Source: Syntrophobacteraceae bacterium
Lineage (GTDB): Bacteria > Desulfobacterota > Syntrophobacteria > Syntrophobacterales > Syntrophobacteraceae
DNA: 41,130 bases
Reading direction: 5' to 3'
Assembly: GCA_003566995.1 (NCBI GenBank)
Contig: PXBG01000057.1
Location: 1 to 41,130, forward strand
This document shows, piece by piece, positions 33,954 through 41,130 of this stretch. Position numbers and translations under genes: made by a program. Each line of letters opens with the position of its first letter. The stretch's first letter is position 1. Below the pieces are notes generated by a model, which worked only from the letters and a program-made list of their open reading frames with translations, had not been told where the DNA came from and did not search any database.

Positions 33954-35309
33954 TCAACTTTGGCAGCTCTTGGATGTGCTGCCGTTTTTCAGGGAGAGCA
34001 TGATCCGGTTGGCCCGCTCTTCGATTTCCGGAATGATTTCCGCCAGAGCTTTGAGGGCTGTCAAAATTCTTTTGCTCTGATATTTGTGGGGAATTTTCAG
34101 GTCCGGATGGTTCAGCAACTGAAGGATGTCCTCCAGCACGGTGAGCTCATCCACATTGAAGTCCACATAGGCTATCCTGGACCAGAGTGTCCTCAGGTCT
34201 TCGGGAAGGTGCACGATCTGGTCTGCCATGGCCTTGTCCGAACCCAGCCAGATCCAGCGTTCGAGCTTTTCGAGAAGATCGGAAACTTCTCCCTGACTCT
34301 CTTTCCATGTGTCAGATTCCACGAGAAGCTTTTGCCATTTGGGTCTGATTCTATTTTCCAGCCAGTTGCTGACCATTTCCGGCAACAGGGGGAGCTCGGC
34401 CAACTCCTGTTGTTCCGCCAGCAGTTTTCGCCCCAGATCCGCGGAAGGCAATGAACCGTTGCTGCTGGCCAAGCCGGACTGTATGAGGTCGTTGAGCCGC
34501 TCCAGTATGGCCTTTTTGCTGGCAATGTGTGGAAAAGCCCGCTCCAGCTCCGCTTCCCATTGCTCACGGAGGTAGCCGATTTCCACGCTGATGGCGGAAA
34601 AGATGAAACCCAGTTTGATGAGCGTGTTTCGCAGATCATGAGCGAGGACATTGCAGCTCTGCAGCCTCTGCCGGGCCAGAGCCTTCTGCTCTTCCGCCAG
34701 AGTTTCACGAATGTGAAGGGAGATGAGTTCCGTGCCCAGGGTTCTCGAGAGTTTCTTGATGATTTTGGTGGAAGGGTCACCCCGCTGAATGGTGTTGGGC
34801 CTGAAGTGGATCTTGACCACTGCCACCACCACATACTCGCAGTCCCCCCAGATGGGATTTCCCTGGAAATCAAGAGGGTAGTTCAGTGCCTCGAAATCAT
34901 CCTTGTAGAGGTCGGACTTTTTGGCCAGCACCGGCTCCATGTGGTGGAAATCCTCCACCCTGCCATGGAGTTGCTTGGTCACACTTCTATAGTCTTCATA
35001 GGGGTCGTCCGCAGTCCAGCTCTTTTGCCTTTCCACACACCAAGCCATGGCCTCGAGGGCGCGACCGGGCAGGTCGCAGTAATCCTCCCAGGATTTACCC
35101 GGCATGTTGTAGCCCGAGTCTTCCCGAAGCCCCCACTGAATCTCACCCGTTTCTTCTCTGCGAATGCCGGACGTGACCCGAATCACATGGAGCCGGGGCA
35201 TGGGGCCGACCAAATACACAGTGCCTTTGGTGGCATTGGGCAAGCAAAAAAGGATGGTTTCAATCATATCCTTGCAAGTTTTCTCAAGGATATCATTGTC
35301 AATGATCAT
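33954..35309 (-). CDS. Protein with histidine-kinase-like H-box but no ATPase domain
   Basis: Function unknown, 451 residues. The N-terminal 200 residues look like a GAF/PAS-type mixed alpha/beta sensor region (TVYLVGPMPRLHVIRVTSGI; CEYVVVAVVKIHF). A segment at about 205-245 resembles the dimerisation/phosphoacceptor helix of histidine kinases (SCNVLAHDLRNTLIKLGFIF, His near 224). The rest is helical. No N, G1 or G2 boxes of an HATPase domain occur, so it cannot be a complete kinase. It might be a phosphotransfer protein, a kinase partner or a degenerate relic. The start at 35309 has AAGGGG seven bases upstream; the frame opens at GTG 35357. It follows the AdoMet synthetase gene by 177 bases. 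Confidence 0.65.
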   Translation of the reverse strand: MIIDNDILEKTCKDMIETILFCLPNATKGTVYLVGPMPRLHVIRVTSGIRREETGEIQWGLREDSGYNMPGKSWEDYCDLPGRALEAMAWCVERQKSWTADDPYEDYRSVTKQLHGRVEDFHHMEPVLAKKSDLYKDDFEALNYPLDFQGNPIWGDCEYVVVAVVKIHFRPNTIQRGDPSTKIIKKLSRTLGTELISLHIRETLAEEQKALARQRLQSCNVLAHDLRNTLIKLGFIFSAISVEIGYLREQWEAELERAFPHIASKKAILERLNDLIQSGLASSNGSLPSADLGRKLLAEQQELAELPLLPEMVSNWLENRIRPKWQKLLVESDTWKESQGEVSDLLEKLERWIWLGSDKAMADQIVHLPEDLRTLWSRIAYVDFNVDELTVLEDILQLLNHPDLKIPHKYQSKRILTALKALAEIIPEIEERANRIMLSLKNGSTSKSCQS

Positions 35310-35486
35310 CGATATGCCCCTTATGATTCCATTTTCCCTGAGGAGTGTGTGTCCCACAGAGGCTTGTATCTTGAAATGGTCCCCCGGTCAATACCTCATG
35401 TCAACCTCGTGACTCTTATAGAACTCCCAGCGAGGACTCCTCGCGGAGATTCCTTGAACAGCAACCCACAAAGGCCACTCCCCCCG

Positions 35487-36698
35487 TCAGCAGATGGGCC
35501 ATTGGCCCTGCGCAAGTGCCGAGCACAATCCGCTGAGGTTCACCAGTTCCTCTTCCACCACCTCTTCGATGGAAGAGAGAACATCCACCAGAGCCACACC
35601 ATCCTCCAGAACAACCTGGACACTGACCATGGCAGGCTCATTGACGGGATCTCCAATGCGGCTCACAAGAAAAACATTTGCCTGAGTGAGTCCGCCCACC
35701 CTTTCATAGATTTCTTTGGCCAGCTTATGAGAAAGGACATTGTAGATTTTGCCCACGTGGCTCACGGGATTCTTACCCGCTGCTGCTTCCGTTCCCAGGG
35801 GACGGGCTATGGAGATGAGCCCGTTCACACGATTCCCGCGACCCACCTGGCCCGAATCGGCATCTTCTGCCGAAGTGCCCAGAAGGCTCAAATAGACGCC
35901 GTCCATTCCCTTTCCCGCCACATCCAGGGCATTGACATTGAGGTGGCTCAGCCGCAAATGGCCGGGCAGAAAAGCGTTCAGCCAGCTGTGAATCTCCCGG
36001 CGCACCAGTTCTTTCTTCTGAAAATACTGCTTCTCCGAACCAATGAAGACAGCCATGAGGGGCATGGCCACCGTGACTTCCACCTCATGCTCCCGGCGAA
36101 TGGCCATGATCTTCACATCTTCCCCCGTTTCGGGAAATTCACTCTTGAACGCGTTGGAATTGAGGTGTCCTTCCAGCTCCAGGACCATGGACTCGGTGGG
36201 AGTGAGAGGATAATAACCCACCGCAGCCGAGGTGTCATTGGCAGACCTGTAAAGGCCGGGTTTATGAAAAATGGCCGACAGCTCCTCGGAGCCCTTTCCC
36301 AGAAGCACTTCACACTTCAGATGCCGGCCTGGATCAACGAAACGCATGTGCTTTTGAAACCAATTGCGTGCCGTCTCCACAGCGATCTCATCCACGGCTA
36401 TGTGCTCGCCACCGGCCAAAAAGGTGGCGCGGTCTCCGATGAAAAGCCTCATGGGACTGATCACCTCACCGCCCCCAAACTCCTTGGAAACGCTCCCTGC
36501 GCTGAGGAGGGCTTTGTCGATGTTGTGATGCAGCACCTCCCCAAAACGTTTCAGGTACTCTCCGCAAAGGGCCACAGATATGGCATCACAAAGAGCGTCA
36601 CAGATGGAATCGGGATGCCCCCTGCCCTTTCTTTCCACTATTTCCAGTGTATGGTCCACCATGGGACTTCCCGCATAAGGTTCAACAGTGACCACCAT
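35487..36698 (-). CDS. mat: Archaeal-type S-adenosylmethionine synthetase
   Basis: Makes S-adenosylmethionine from methionine and ATP. The sequence matches the archaeal MAT family (PF01941) rather than bacterial MetK: ERKGRGHPDSICDALCDAIS near residue 22, GDRATF, a middle NDTSAAVGYYPLTPTE, EDVKIMAIRR, and a C-terminal GRGNRVNGLISIARPLGTEAAAGKNPVSHVGKIYNVLS (in pieces). The length of 403 residues is normal for the family. GGGAGG lies about six bases before the ATG. Such enzymes occur sporadically in bacteria, presumably by transfer. A separate metK may exist elsewhere; this cannot be judged here. Confidence 0.9.
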   Translation of the reverse strand: MVVTVEPYAGSPMVDHTLEIVERKGRGHPDSICDALCDAISVALCGEYLKRFGEVLHHNIDKALLSAGSVSKEFGGGEVISPMRLFIGDRATFLAGGEHIAVDEIAVETARNWFQKHMRFVDPGRHLKCEVLLGKGSEELSAIFHKPGLYRSANDTSAAVGYYPLTPTESMVLELEGHLNSNAFKSEFPETGEDVKIMAIRREHEVEVTVAMPLMAVFIGSEKQYFQKKELVRREIHSWLNAFLPGHLRLSHLNVNALDVAGKGMDGVYLSLLGTSAEDADSGQVGRGNRVNGLISIARPLGTEAAAGKNPVSHVGKIYNVLSHKLAKEIYERVGGLTQANVFLVSRIGDPVNEPAMVSVQVVLEDGVALVDVLSSIEEVVEEELVNLSGLCSALAQGQWPIC

Positions 36699-37249
36699 GC
36701 ACGACCTCCCTCTTCATCAGTCAGGAATTTGCCCATTGGATTCGGGGCCTGAACGGGTTGCCTCCGCCACGGCAATGGCAGAGATCACCACCCCCCGGAG
36801 TGCGGTTTGCAAAGCAAAAATCCCATCACAGCAAGGGAATGCCCGCTGCCCCGGAGTCAGCCCTCCTGAAAACGCCCACTCGCTCCTTTCAGACCCCATT
36901 GTTTCTCAAATGATAACATTTCAAAAGAATATTCAGGATGCCGTGTTTTTTCCGCGGCCAAAAGGGCTTTCCCCCTGCTGAACACGCTCGATGCCTTTCA
37001 GTCAAATCATTATCACAATCCACCCATATGAAAGGAAAAAGACTCGCCGCCGAACTGGAACTGATTTCCTTCCCGGCTGAGAGGGCCCGCAGCAAACTAC
37101 CGATTCTCAACCCGGTCACATTTGTGTTAATAGTGTTTTATGCTTACGGGGCAAAGGCTTATACGGCCAGACAGGGAGAAGAGGTGTGTGTCACAATTCA
37201 CGGGCATGGGCAAATGCCTTGTTTCGGGCCTCTACCTTAGGAGAGTCTT
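36699..37249. other. Long divergent intergenic region between mat and the nitroreductase gene
   Basis: 551 bases with no gene I can support. A 60-codon minus-strand frame (36899-36717) lacks a ribosome site and does not look coding. I searched by eye for a SAM-I type riboswitch in front of mat and did not find its conserved core. A sequence resembling half of a Fur box (ATCATTATC at 37006-37014) and a small inverted repeat (AAATG/CATTT around 36909-36922) could be regulator sites. Before the nitroreductase gene a GGCAT/ATGCC hairpin (about 37204-37219) lies ahead of the AGGAGA Shine-Dalgarno. All of these are weak. Confidence 0.3.
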
Positions 37250-37759
37250 ATGGATACCCTCGACACGATTTTCACCCGAAGGAGCATTCGAAAATATCGC
37301 TCCGATCCAGTTCCCCAAGAGTTGATCGAATTGATGCTGAAGGCCGCCATGAGCGCTCCTTCAGCGGGCAATCAGCAACCATGGGAGTTCATCGTCATCG
37401 ATGATTCCAACATTCTCAAAAAAGTCCCTCAAATTCATCCCTATGTGGCCATGTGTGCGGAAGCTCCTCTGGGCATCGTCATCTGCGGAAACACGCAACG
37501 GGAAAAATTTCCCGGTTTCTGGGTCCAGGATTGCTCAGCCGCCACCCAAAACCTTCTCCTCGCCGCCCATGAAAAGGGACTGGGGGCCGTCTGGACAGGA
37601 ATCCACCCCTTGCAGGACAGGGTTCGCGCCTTTCGGGAACTTCTCGGCATACCTTCAGCCATCACTCCCCTGGCGCTGGTCGCCATAGGCTATCCTGCAC
37701 AGGAATCGAAGCATCAGGACAGGTACAGGCCGGAGAGGGTGCACCACAATGGATGGTGA
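37250..37759 (+). CDS. Nitroreductase-family FMN oxidoreductase
   Basis: FMN-dependent oxidoreductase, 169 residues, short form. The N-terminal motif IFTRRSIRKYRSDPVP and the FMN loop APSAGNQQPWEFIVIDD are diagnostic, and the C-terminal GIPSAITPLALVAIGYPAQ and DRYRPERVHHNGW complete the fold. The substrate is unknown; the family reduces quinones, nitro compounds and flavins. AGGAGA is six bases ahead of the ATG. It heads a three-gene plus-strand group with flavin partners and is 100 bases before the flavoredoxin gene. Confidence 0.93.
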   Translation: MDTLDTIFTRRSIRKYRSDPVPQELIELMLKAAMSAPSAGNQQPWEFIVIDDSNILKKVPQIHPYVAMCAEAPLGIVICGNTQREKFPGFWVQDCSAATQNLLLAAHEKGLGAVWTGIHPLQDRVRAFRELLGIPSAITPLALVAIGYPAQESKHQDRYRPERVHHNGW

Positions 37760-37858
37760 AAAATTCCGCACACCTCAATCCAGTGGATTCACGCATCTTT
37801 CCGCCGGCACCGAAAAGAATGGTGCCACCAGACAACCCGTTTACATGGAGAATGGACC

Positions 37859-38425
37859 GTGAAGAAATCTTTCGGACCCAAAACACTGGCCTATCCAACC
37901 CCCGTGTGGTGCGTGGGATCTTATGACGGAGAAGGCAAGCCCAACATCATGACCGTTGCCTGGGGAGGAATCTGCTGTTCCAGCCCCCCCTGCGTGACCA
38001 TTTCCCTGAGAAAAGCCACCCACACCTATGGCAACATCCTGGAACGGGGCGCTTACACCATCAACATTCCCTCGGAGAGGTTTGTCCGGGAAGCGGATTT
38101 TTTTGGCATGACCAGCGGACGGGACACGGACAAGTTCACTCACACGGCGTTGACCCCCGTGCGCGGTGCCCATGTCGACGCCCCCTATGTGGAGGAATTC
38201 CCCATGGTCCTGGAGTGCAAATTGATCCACTCACACGAAATCGGTCTGCACACGCAATTCATCGGGGAAATTCTGGATGTCAAGGCCGAGGAAACCCTCC
38301 TCAATGAGAAGGGTTTGCCCGACATGGCCCTGATCCGGCCCCTGATCTACTCCCCTGAAACCCGCTACTACTATGGTGTCGGAAACACCCTGGGGGAAGG
38401 CTTTTCCATTGGCAAAAGCCTATGA
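37859..38425 (+). CDS. flr: Flavoredoxin (flavin reductase-like, FMN-binding)
   Basis: FMN protein of the flavin reductase family. The sequence is very like flavoredoxin of Desulfovibrio: SFGPKTLAYPTPVWCVGSYD, NIMTVAWGGICCSSPPCV, SLRKATHTYGNI, FGMTSGRDTDKF, VDAPYVEEFPMVLECKL and YYYGVGNTLGEGFSIGKSL. In Desulfovibrio gigas it takes part in thiosulfate reduction; here the role is inferred only. The start is GTG at 37859 with GGAG eight bases upstream. At 188 residues it has the usual size. Its neighbours are a nitroreductase and an iron-sulfur flavoprotein-like gene. Confidence 0.92.
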   Translation: MKKSFGPKTLAYPTPVWCVGSYDGEGKPNIMTVAWGGICCSSPPCVTISLRKATHTYGNILERGAYTINIPSERFVREADFFGMTSGRDTDKFTHTALTPVRGAHVDAPYVEEFPMVLECKLIHSHEIGLHTQFIGEILDVKAEETLLNEKGLPDMALIRPLIYSPETRYYYGVGNTLGEGFSIGKSL

Positions 38426-38476
38426 GTGAAGCAGGGGGAATCTTTTGGAAGTTTTTTGAGGAAGGAGGCGATTTCC

Positions 38477-39052
38477 ATGAAAGTGGTTGCAATCAACGGC
38501 AGCGCCAGAAAAGAAGGCAATACGGCCAAACTGATCAACACGGTTCTGCAAGAACTGGAGAAGGAATCCATCGATACGGAAGTGGTGAATCTTGCCGGCA
38601 AGGAAATTGGAGGGTGCACCGCATGCATGAAATGCTGGCAGAAGAAGAACGGCAGATGTGCCGTGGACAAGGATTTTCTCAACAAATGCCTTGAGAAAAT
38701 GACTCATGCCCATGGCATCATCCTTGGCTCTCCCACCTATTTTGCCAATGTGAGCGCGGAGATGAAGGCGCTCATCGACCGTGCGGGAATGGTGGGCCTG
38801 GCCAATGACTTCCTATACCGGCGAAAAGTGGGGGCCGGTGTGGTGGCCGTGAGGCGCGGTGGCGCCATTCACGTCTTCAATTCCCTCAACCACTTCTTTT
38901 TCATCAACCAGATGGTGGTTCCCGGCTCCATTTACTGGAACATGGGAACGGGTCTTGAAAGGGGTGAAGTGGAACAGGACGAGGAAGGACTCAGAACCAT
39001 GCAGGTTTTGGGAGAAAATATGGCATGGCTGCTCAAAAAGCTGAACGCCTAG
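38477..39052 (+). CDS. Iron-sulfur flavoprotein-like NAD(P)H-dependent FMN reductase
   Basis: Flavodoxin-fold redox protein of 191 residues. It begins with the FMN phosphate loop (VVAINGSARKEGNTAKLI) and has LGSPTYFANVSAEMKALIDRAG, typical of the NADPH-dependent FMN reductase family. A compact cysteine motif CX2CX2CX7C at 47, 50, 53 and 61 resembles the [4Fe-4S] site of the archaeal/bacterial iron-sulfur flavoprotein Isf. The ATG at 38477 has GGAGG eight bases away; the frame itself opens at 38426, one base after flr. It is probably cotranscribed with flr. Confidence 0.88.
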   Translation: MKVVAINGSARKEGNTAKLINTVLQELEKESIDTEVVNLAGKEIGGCTACMKCWQKKNGRCAVDKDFLNKCLEKMTHAHGIILGSPTYFANVSAEMKALIDRAGMVGLANDFLYRRKVGAGVVAVRRGGAIHVFNSLNHFFFINQMVVPGSIYWNMGTGLERGEVEQDEEGLRTMQVLGENMAWLLKKLNA

Positions 39053-39075
39053 GTCCAAAACAAGGCCCACCCAGA

Positions 39076-39116
39076 GCGATCATCGGAAGGCAGAACCGCA
39101 GCCTCCCGGTGATCGC
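39076..39116. terminator. Long hairpin between convergent genes
   Basis: GCGATCATCGGAAGG (39076-39090) pairs with CCTCCCGGTGATCGC (39102-39116), 14 of 15 positions, around an 11-base loop. It lies between the convergent ends at 39052 and 39209. There is no clear U-tract, but the stem is long and GC-rich. Confidence 0.55.
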
Positions 39117-39126
39117 CGCTTAAAGG

Positions 39127-39153
39127 TTCGGCCCTGCTGCATCAAGGGCCGGA
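39127..39153. terminator. Second hairpin between the same convergent genes
   Basis: TTCGGCCCT (39127-39135) faces AGGGCCGGA (39145-39153), with at least eight pairs and a 9-base loop. Together with the hairpin at 39076-39116 it makes a tandem 3'-end structure for both strands. Confidence 0.5.
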
Positions 39154-39208
39154 CAGAGCCGCTGCCGTCAGATTCTGTACAGAAGGGAATTGAAAAAAAG
39201 GAAAATTT

Positions 39209-39631
39209 TCAGGGATAAGCCTTCCAGCCGACCTTGTTTTCAGCCTCCAGCCAGACTTTGCCCTGTTCCACGTGGCAAAAAGGCCTCCATGCCTCCTGAC
39301 CCAGGAAAAAAATGCTGCTCCACAGGGCTGCGTTCCGGCCTTCCCCTGCGAGCTTTGTGAGCAGATATTCGCCCATTCCCGGCAGGCCGTGGGGCAACAC
39401 AAATTCCGCCAGGACAGGCCTTCCAAAATCCACGGTTTTCTGGGTGATGCTCCAAAGGGTTCCACTTTCTGAAAAATCCGAATCGACCAGCCATTCACCC
39501 ACGACTTCCGCGATGGTCTCAATCCAGTTTTCATTGGTCAAAACATTCATATTGATCTGTACCGCGGGATAAACGGCCACCGGTGGACGGCGAAGGTCCG
39601 GCAAAGCCAATGTGTTCTGTGATTGTTTCAT
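39209..39631 (-). CDS. Protein of unknown function
   Basis: A 140-residue frame with a modest AGAGA ribosome site before the ATG at 39631. The predicted protein is soluble and mixed alpha/beta, rich in tryptophan (WIETIAEVVGEWLVDSDF; LWSSIFFLGQEAWRPFCHVEQGKVWLEAE), with no signal peptide, membrane helix or metal motif. I do not recognise its family. It follows the right-edge gene by 117 bases on the same strand, and that gap holds two palindromes that could be operators. Codon character looks like that of neighbouring genes. Confidence 0.65.
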   Translation of the reverse strand: MKQSQNTLALPDLRRPPVAVYPAVQINMNVLTNENWIETIAEVVGEWLVDSDFSESGTLWSITQKTVDFGRPVLAEFVLPHGLPGMGEYLLTKLAGEGRNAALWSSIFFLGQEAWRPFCHVEQGKVWLEAENKVGWKAYP

Positions 39632-39652
39632 GATTCGTTCTCTCGACCTGAT

Positions 39653-39733
39653 TGGTGATCACCATCAAAAAGGCACTGAATGCACCGCGACCAGACCTGA
39701 AAAACTTCGCCCATGCTGTGTGGTGTGCACACC
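39653..39733. promoter_or_regulatory. Pair of GGTG/CACC palindromes upstream of the 39209-39631 gene
   Basis: TGGTGATCACCA at 39653-39664 and GGTGTGCACACC at 39722-39733 are each perfect 12-base palindromes sharing GGTG-N4-CACC, about 69 bases apart. They lie in the 117-base gap before the unknown gene. A further CCCAT/ATGGG hairpin at 39732-39745 directly follows the upstream gene's stop. The palindromes could bind a dimeric regulator. Confidence 0.35.
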
Positions 39734-39748
39734 CATCGTCATGGGTTG

Positions 39749-41130
39749 TCATTGAGAAAGGCCCCGGTCGCAGGTCCCTCCTGTGCCCGCCTCATGCAAA
39801 GGACTGAAATATTCGCGGCCGAAGCAGGCCCGGCCCTTATTGAGAGTTTTAGCCAGGACGGCCACGGTCAGGGCGCTGGCCGATGGAGCGCCACCGCCCA
39901 TGTGGCTTTTGGCCAGAACCTCGTCTGTCAGAAGCGGGTTGTCGCTTCCCCAGTAACCGATGCAAAAGATGATGTTGCTGCACAGAAGACCGATTTTTTC
40001 CGCACGCCGAATGGAGCGCAGGTAAGGCACCCCCTCCATCTCCAACCCTTCTATGCTGTATTTTCGCATGAGATACCTCAAGACCATTTCGTTTTGAATG
40101 GCAATTCCCGGCACCGTGAGCATGGGTCCCCCCGTATGAACACGGCAATTCACCAGCCCTTCAAAATCCTCCTTCCTGAGCTGGTTGCCATTGGGGAAGT
40201 CGTGCACCCCCGTCTCCAGTTCCTGGGGAATGAGGTAAGTGGGAAGCATGATGTCGAACCTGCTGCCGCACACGATGCCCGCCTTGCCGATGATGGAAAT
40301 GCTTTCGATTCGCTTGGAAAAAGCCTCCGCCAGTTCACGCATGATCTCGGTGGCCTGAAGTCCAAAGGCATAATGGAGGTTGATGATGCAGGGCGCCCTC
40401 TCTTTCAGTTGATCCCAGTTCTCTATTTTGATCCGCTCGTCCACTCGGTGAGGATCGAGAGCGAACGTGTCGATGACTTGGACATCGATCCCCGTGTTGT
40501 GGACGTCGGGGATGAAGCGAATGCCAAATTTCTGCTCATGCTCGAGTTTTTCCTGAAACAAATCCGGATCGCCCTGGCAAAGCTTGTACAAGGCATAGTG
40601 AAGATTTCCGGGCTGGTCGAGATCCAGTTCCTGCAGCTCTGGATGCCCCTCGCTCATGTCCACAATTCTTTGCTTGTGAATGTGGGAAAAGTCCGTCAGG
40701 CAGCTGACCACATTGTACAAATCACTGGAAATGATGACTATGGGACGCGTTTTGCTCAACTGACCGCTCTGCTCAAGATTTTCCCGCCACAACCGCGCTT
40801 TGGTGGAATAGTTGGTTTCTGCAAACTCACTGGAGAATTCGACCTCCAGTTCGTCGAGATCGTTCCGCATGATGTTCCAAATGAGATCGAACAAGCCAAA
40901 GCGCAAAAAAGCATCCAGACTCCTCAGCTCTTCAAACTTCACACTGAACCTTCCAGCGATTCTGCAGAGGACCTGGTTCTTTTCGGCGGAATGCCTGTCG
41001 TGGCGGAGTCTTTCCACGTCTTGGAGCAGGGAGCTTCCCGTCAGCAGACGCTTGATCTTGCCCGACTCGATTCCGTACATGAGAAGGGATGTGAGGATAT
41101 CAAAGACATCCGTCTTCCCCTCGAGGGCAA
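39749..41130 (-). CDS. Unknown protein with nucleoside-phosphorylase-like C-terminal half, 5' end cut off
   Basis: Runs off the right edge: the frame continues upstream of ATG 41080 with good coding character (KTDVFDILTSLL), so the true start is outside. At least 459 residues are visible. The N-terminal half is helical. The C-terminal half has features recalling purine-nucleoside/MTA phosphorylases: SISIIGKAGIVCGSRFDIMLPTYL, a central VPGIAIQNEMVLRY and GLEMEGVPYLRSIRRAEK, where a MEG/MES motif often binds ribose. I do not know the family and do not assign an activity. C-terminal SHMGGGAPSASALTVAVLAKTL is Gly/Ala-rich. Confidence 0.55.
   Translation of the reverse strand, partial: ALEGKTDVFDILTSLLMYGIESGKIKRLLTGSSLLQDVERLRHDRHSAEKNQVLCRIAGRFSVKFEELRSLDAFLRFGLFDLIWNIMRNDLDELEVEFSSEFAETNYSTKARLWRENLEQSGQLSKTRPIVIISSDLYNVVSCLTDFSHIHKQRIVDMSEGHPELQELDLDQPGNLHYALYKLCQGDPDLFQEKLEHEQKFGIRFIPDVHNTGIDVQVIDTFALDPHRVDERIKIENWDQLKERAPCIINLHYAFGLQATEIMRELAEAFSKRIESISIIGKAGIVCGSRFDIMLPTYLIPQELETGVHDFPNGNQLRKEDFEGLVNCRVHTGGPMLTVPGIAIQNEMVLRYLMRKYSIEGLEMEGVPYLRSIRRAEKIGLLCSNIIFCIGYWGSDNPLLTDEVLAKSHMGGGAPSASALTVAVLAKTLNKGRACFGREYFSPLHEAGTGGTCDRGLSQ

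Noticed and set aside
34527-36752. 741-codon plus-strand open frame opposite the mat gene and its neighbour
   Set aside because: It is an antisense shadow of two real minus-strand genes; the translation is rich in His/Gln/Pro with no recognisable fold.
36699-37100. SAM riboswitch upstream of mat
   Set aside because: The SAM-I core and other SAM-class signatures I know were not found by eye.
1-41130. CRISPR arrays, insertion sequences, prophage genes, tRNA or rRNA
   Set aside because: No repeated spacer units, transposase or phage genes, and no tRNA cloverleaf or rRNA blocks were recognised.

Overview
The window is a tightly packed bacterial chromosome segment of moderately high GC. Gene content and protein character point to a Deltaproteobacterium (Desulfobacterota), probably close to Syntrophobacter and its sulfate-reducing relatives. 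The grounds are a flavoredoxin-type flavin reductase, an iron-sulfur flavoprotein-like reductase, a selenocysteine synthase, an mfd-PPIase-rodZ-recO block and an archaeal-type AdoMet synthetase. This is inference from recognised families; no rRNA, tRNA, insertion sequence, prophage or CRISPR array was seen.

Layout. 1-6605 (minus): recO (cut by the left edge), rodZ, a SurA/PpiC-type isomerase and mfd. 6902-8326 (plus): selA. 8354-11233 (minus): a J-domain protein and a B12-type radical SAM protein. 11588-27371 (minus): a long division and cell-wall (dcw) cluster, transcribed mraZ-rsmH-ftsL-ftsI-murE-murF-murD-ftsW-murC-murB-ftsQ-ftsA-ftsZ. It starts from a sigma70-like promoter carrying MraZ-box repeats. 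mraY and murG are missing from their usual places; murF/murD overlap by 4 bases and ftsW/murC are 5 bases apart, so the gaps look closed rather than decayed. 27372-28123: a candidate small RNA, a small helical protein and a strong convergent terminator. 28124-31447 (minus): acpP, an unusual TetR-type regulator with a palindromic site at its own promoter, a Nudix hydrolase and the alanine aminotransferase alaC. 32034-33944 (plus): a DUF2914-like exported protein and a CdaA-YbbR fusion (c-di-AMP synthesis). 33954-36698 (minus): a protein with a histidine-kinase-like H-box but no ATPase domain, and the archaeal-type AdoMet synthetase. 37250-39052 (plus): three flavin-linked redox genes. 39209-41130 (minus): two unrecognised genes, the last cut by the right edge.

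The most interesting element is upstream of alaC. A promoter (31689-31717) is followed by a short open frame (31654-31571) with six consecutive Ala codons, eight Ala in 27 residues, and then by an intrinsic terminator (31524-31487) ahead of the alaC start at 31447. This is the architecture of ribosome-mediated transcription attenuation, here apparently sensing Ala-tRNA charging and controlling an enzyme that makes alanine. The classical attenuators I know of respond to His, Trp, Phe, Thr, Leu and Ile/Val, so an alanine version would be new or at least little described.

For many genes the longest open frame overstates the 5' end. Starts given here were chosen from Shine-Dalgarno spacing and family alignment, and are marked where uncertain.
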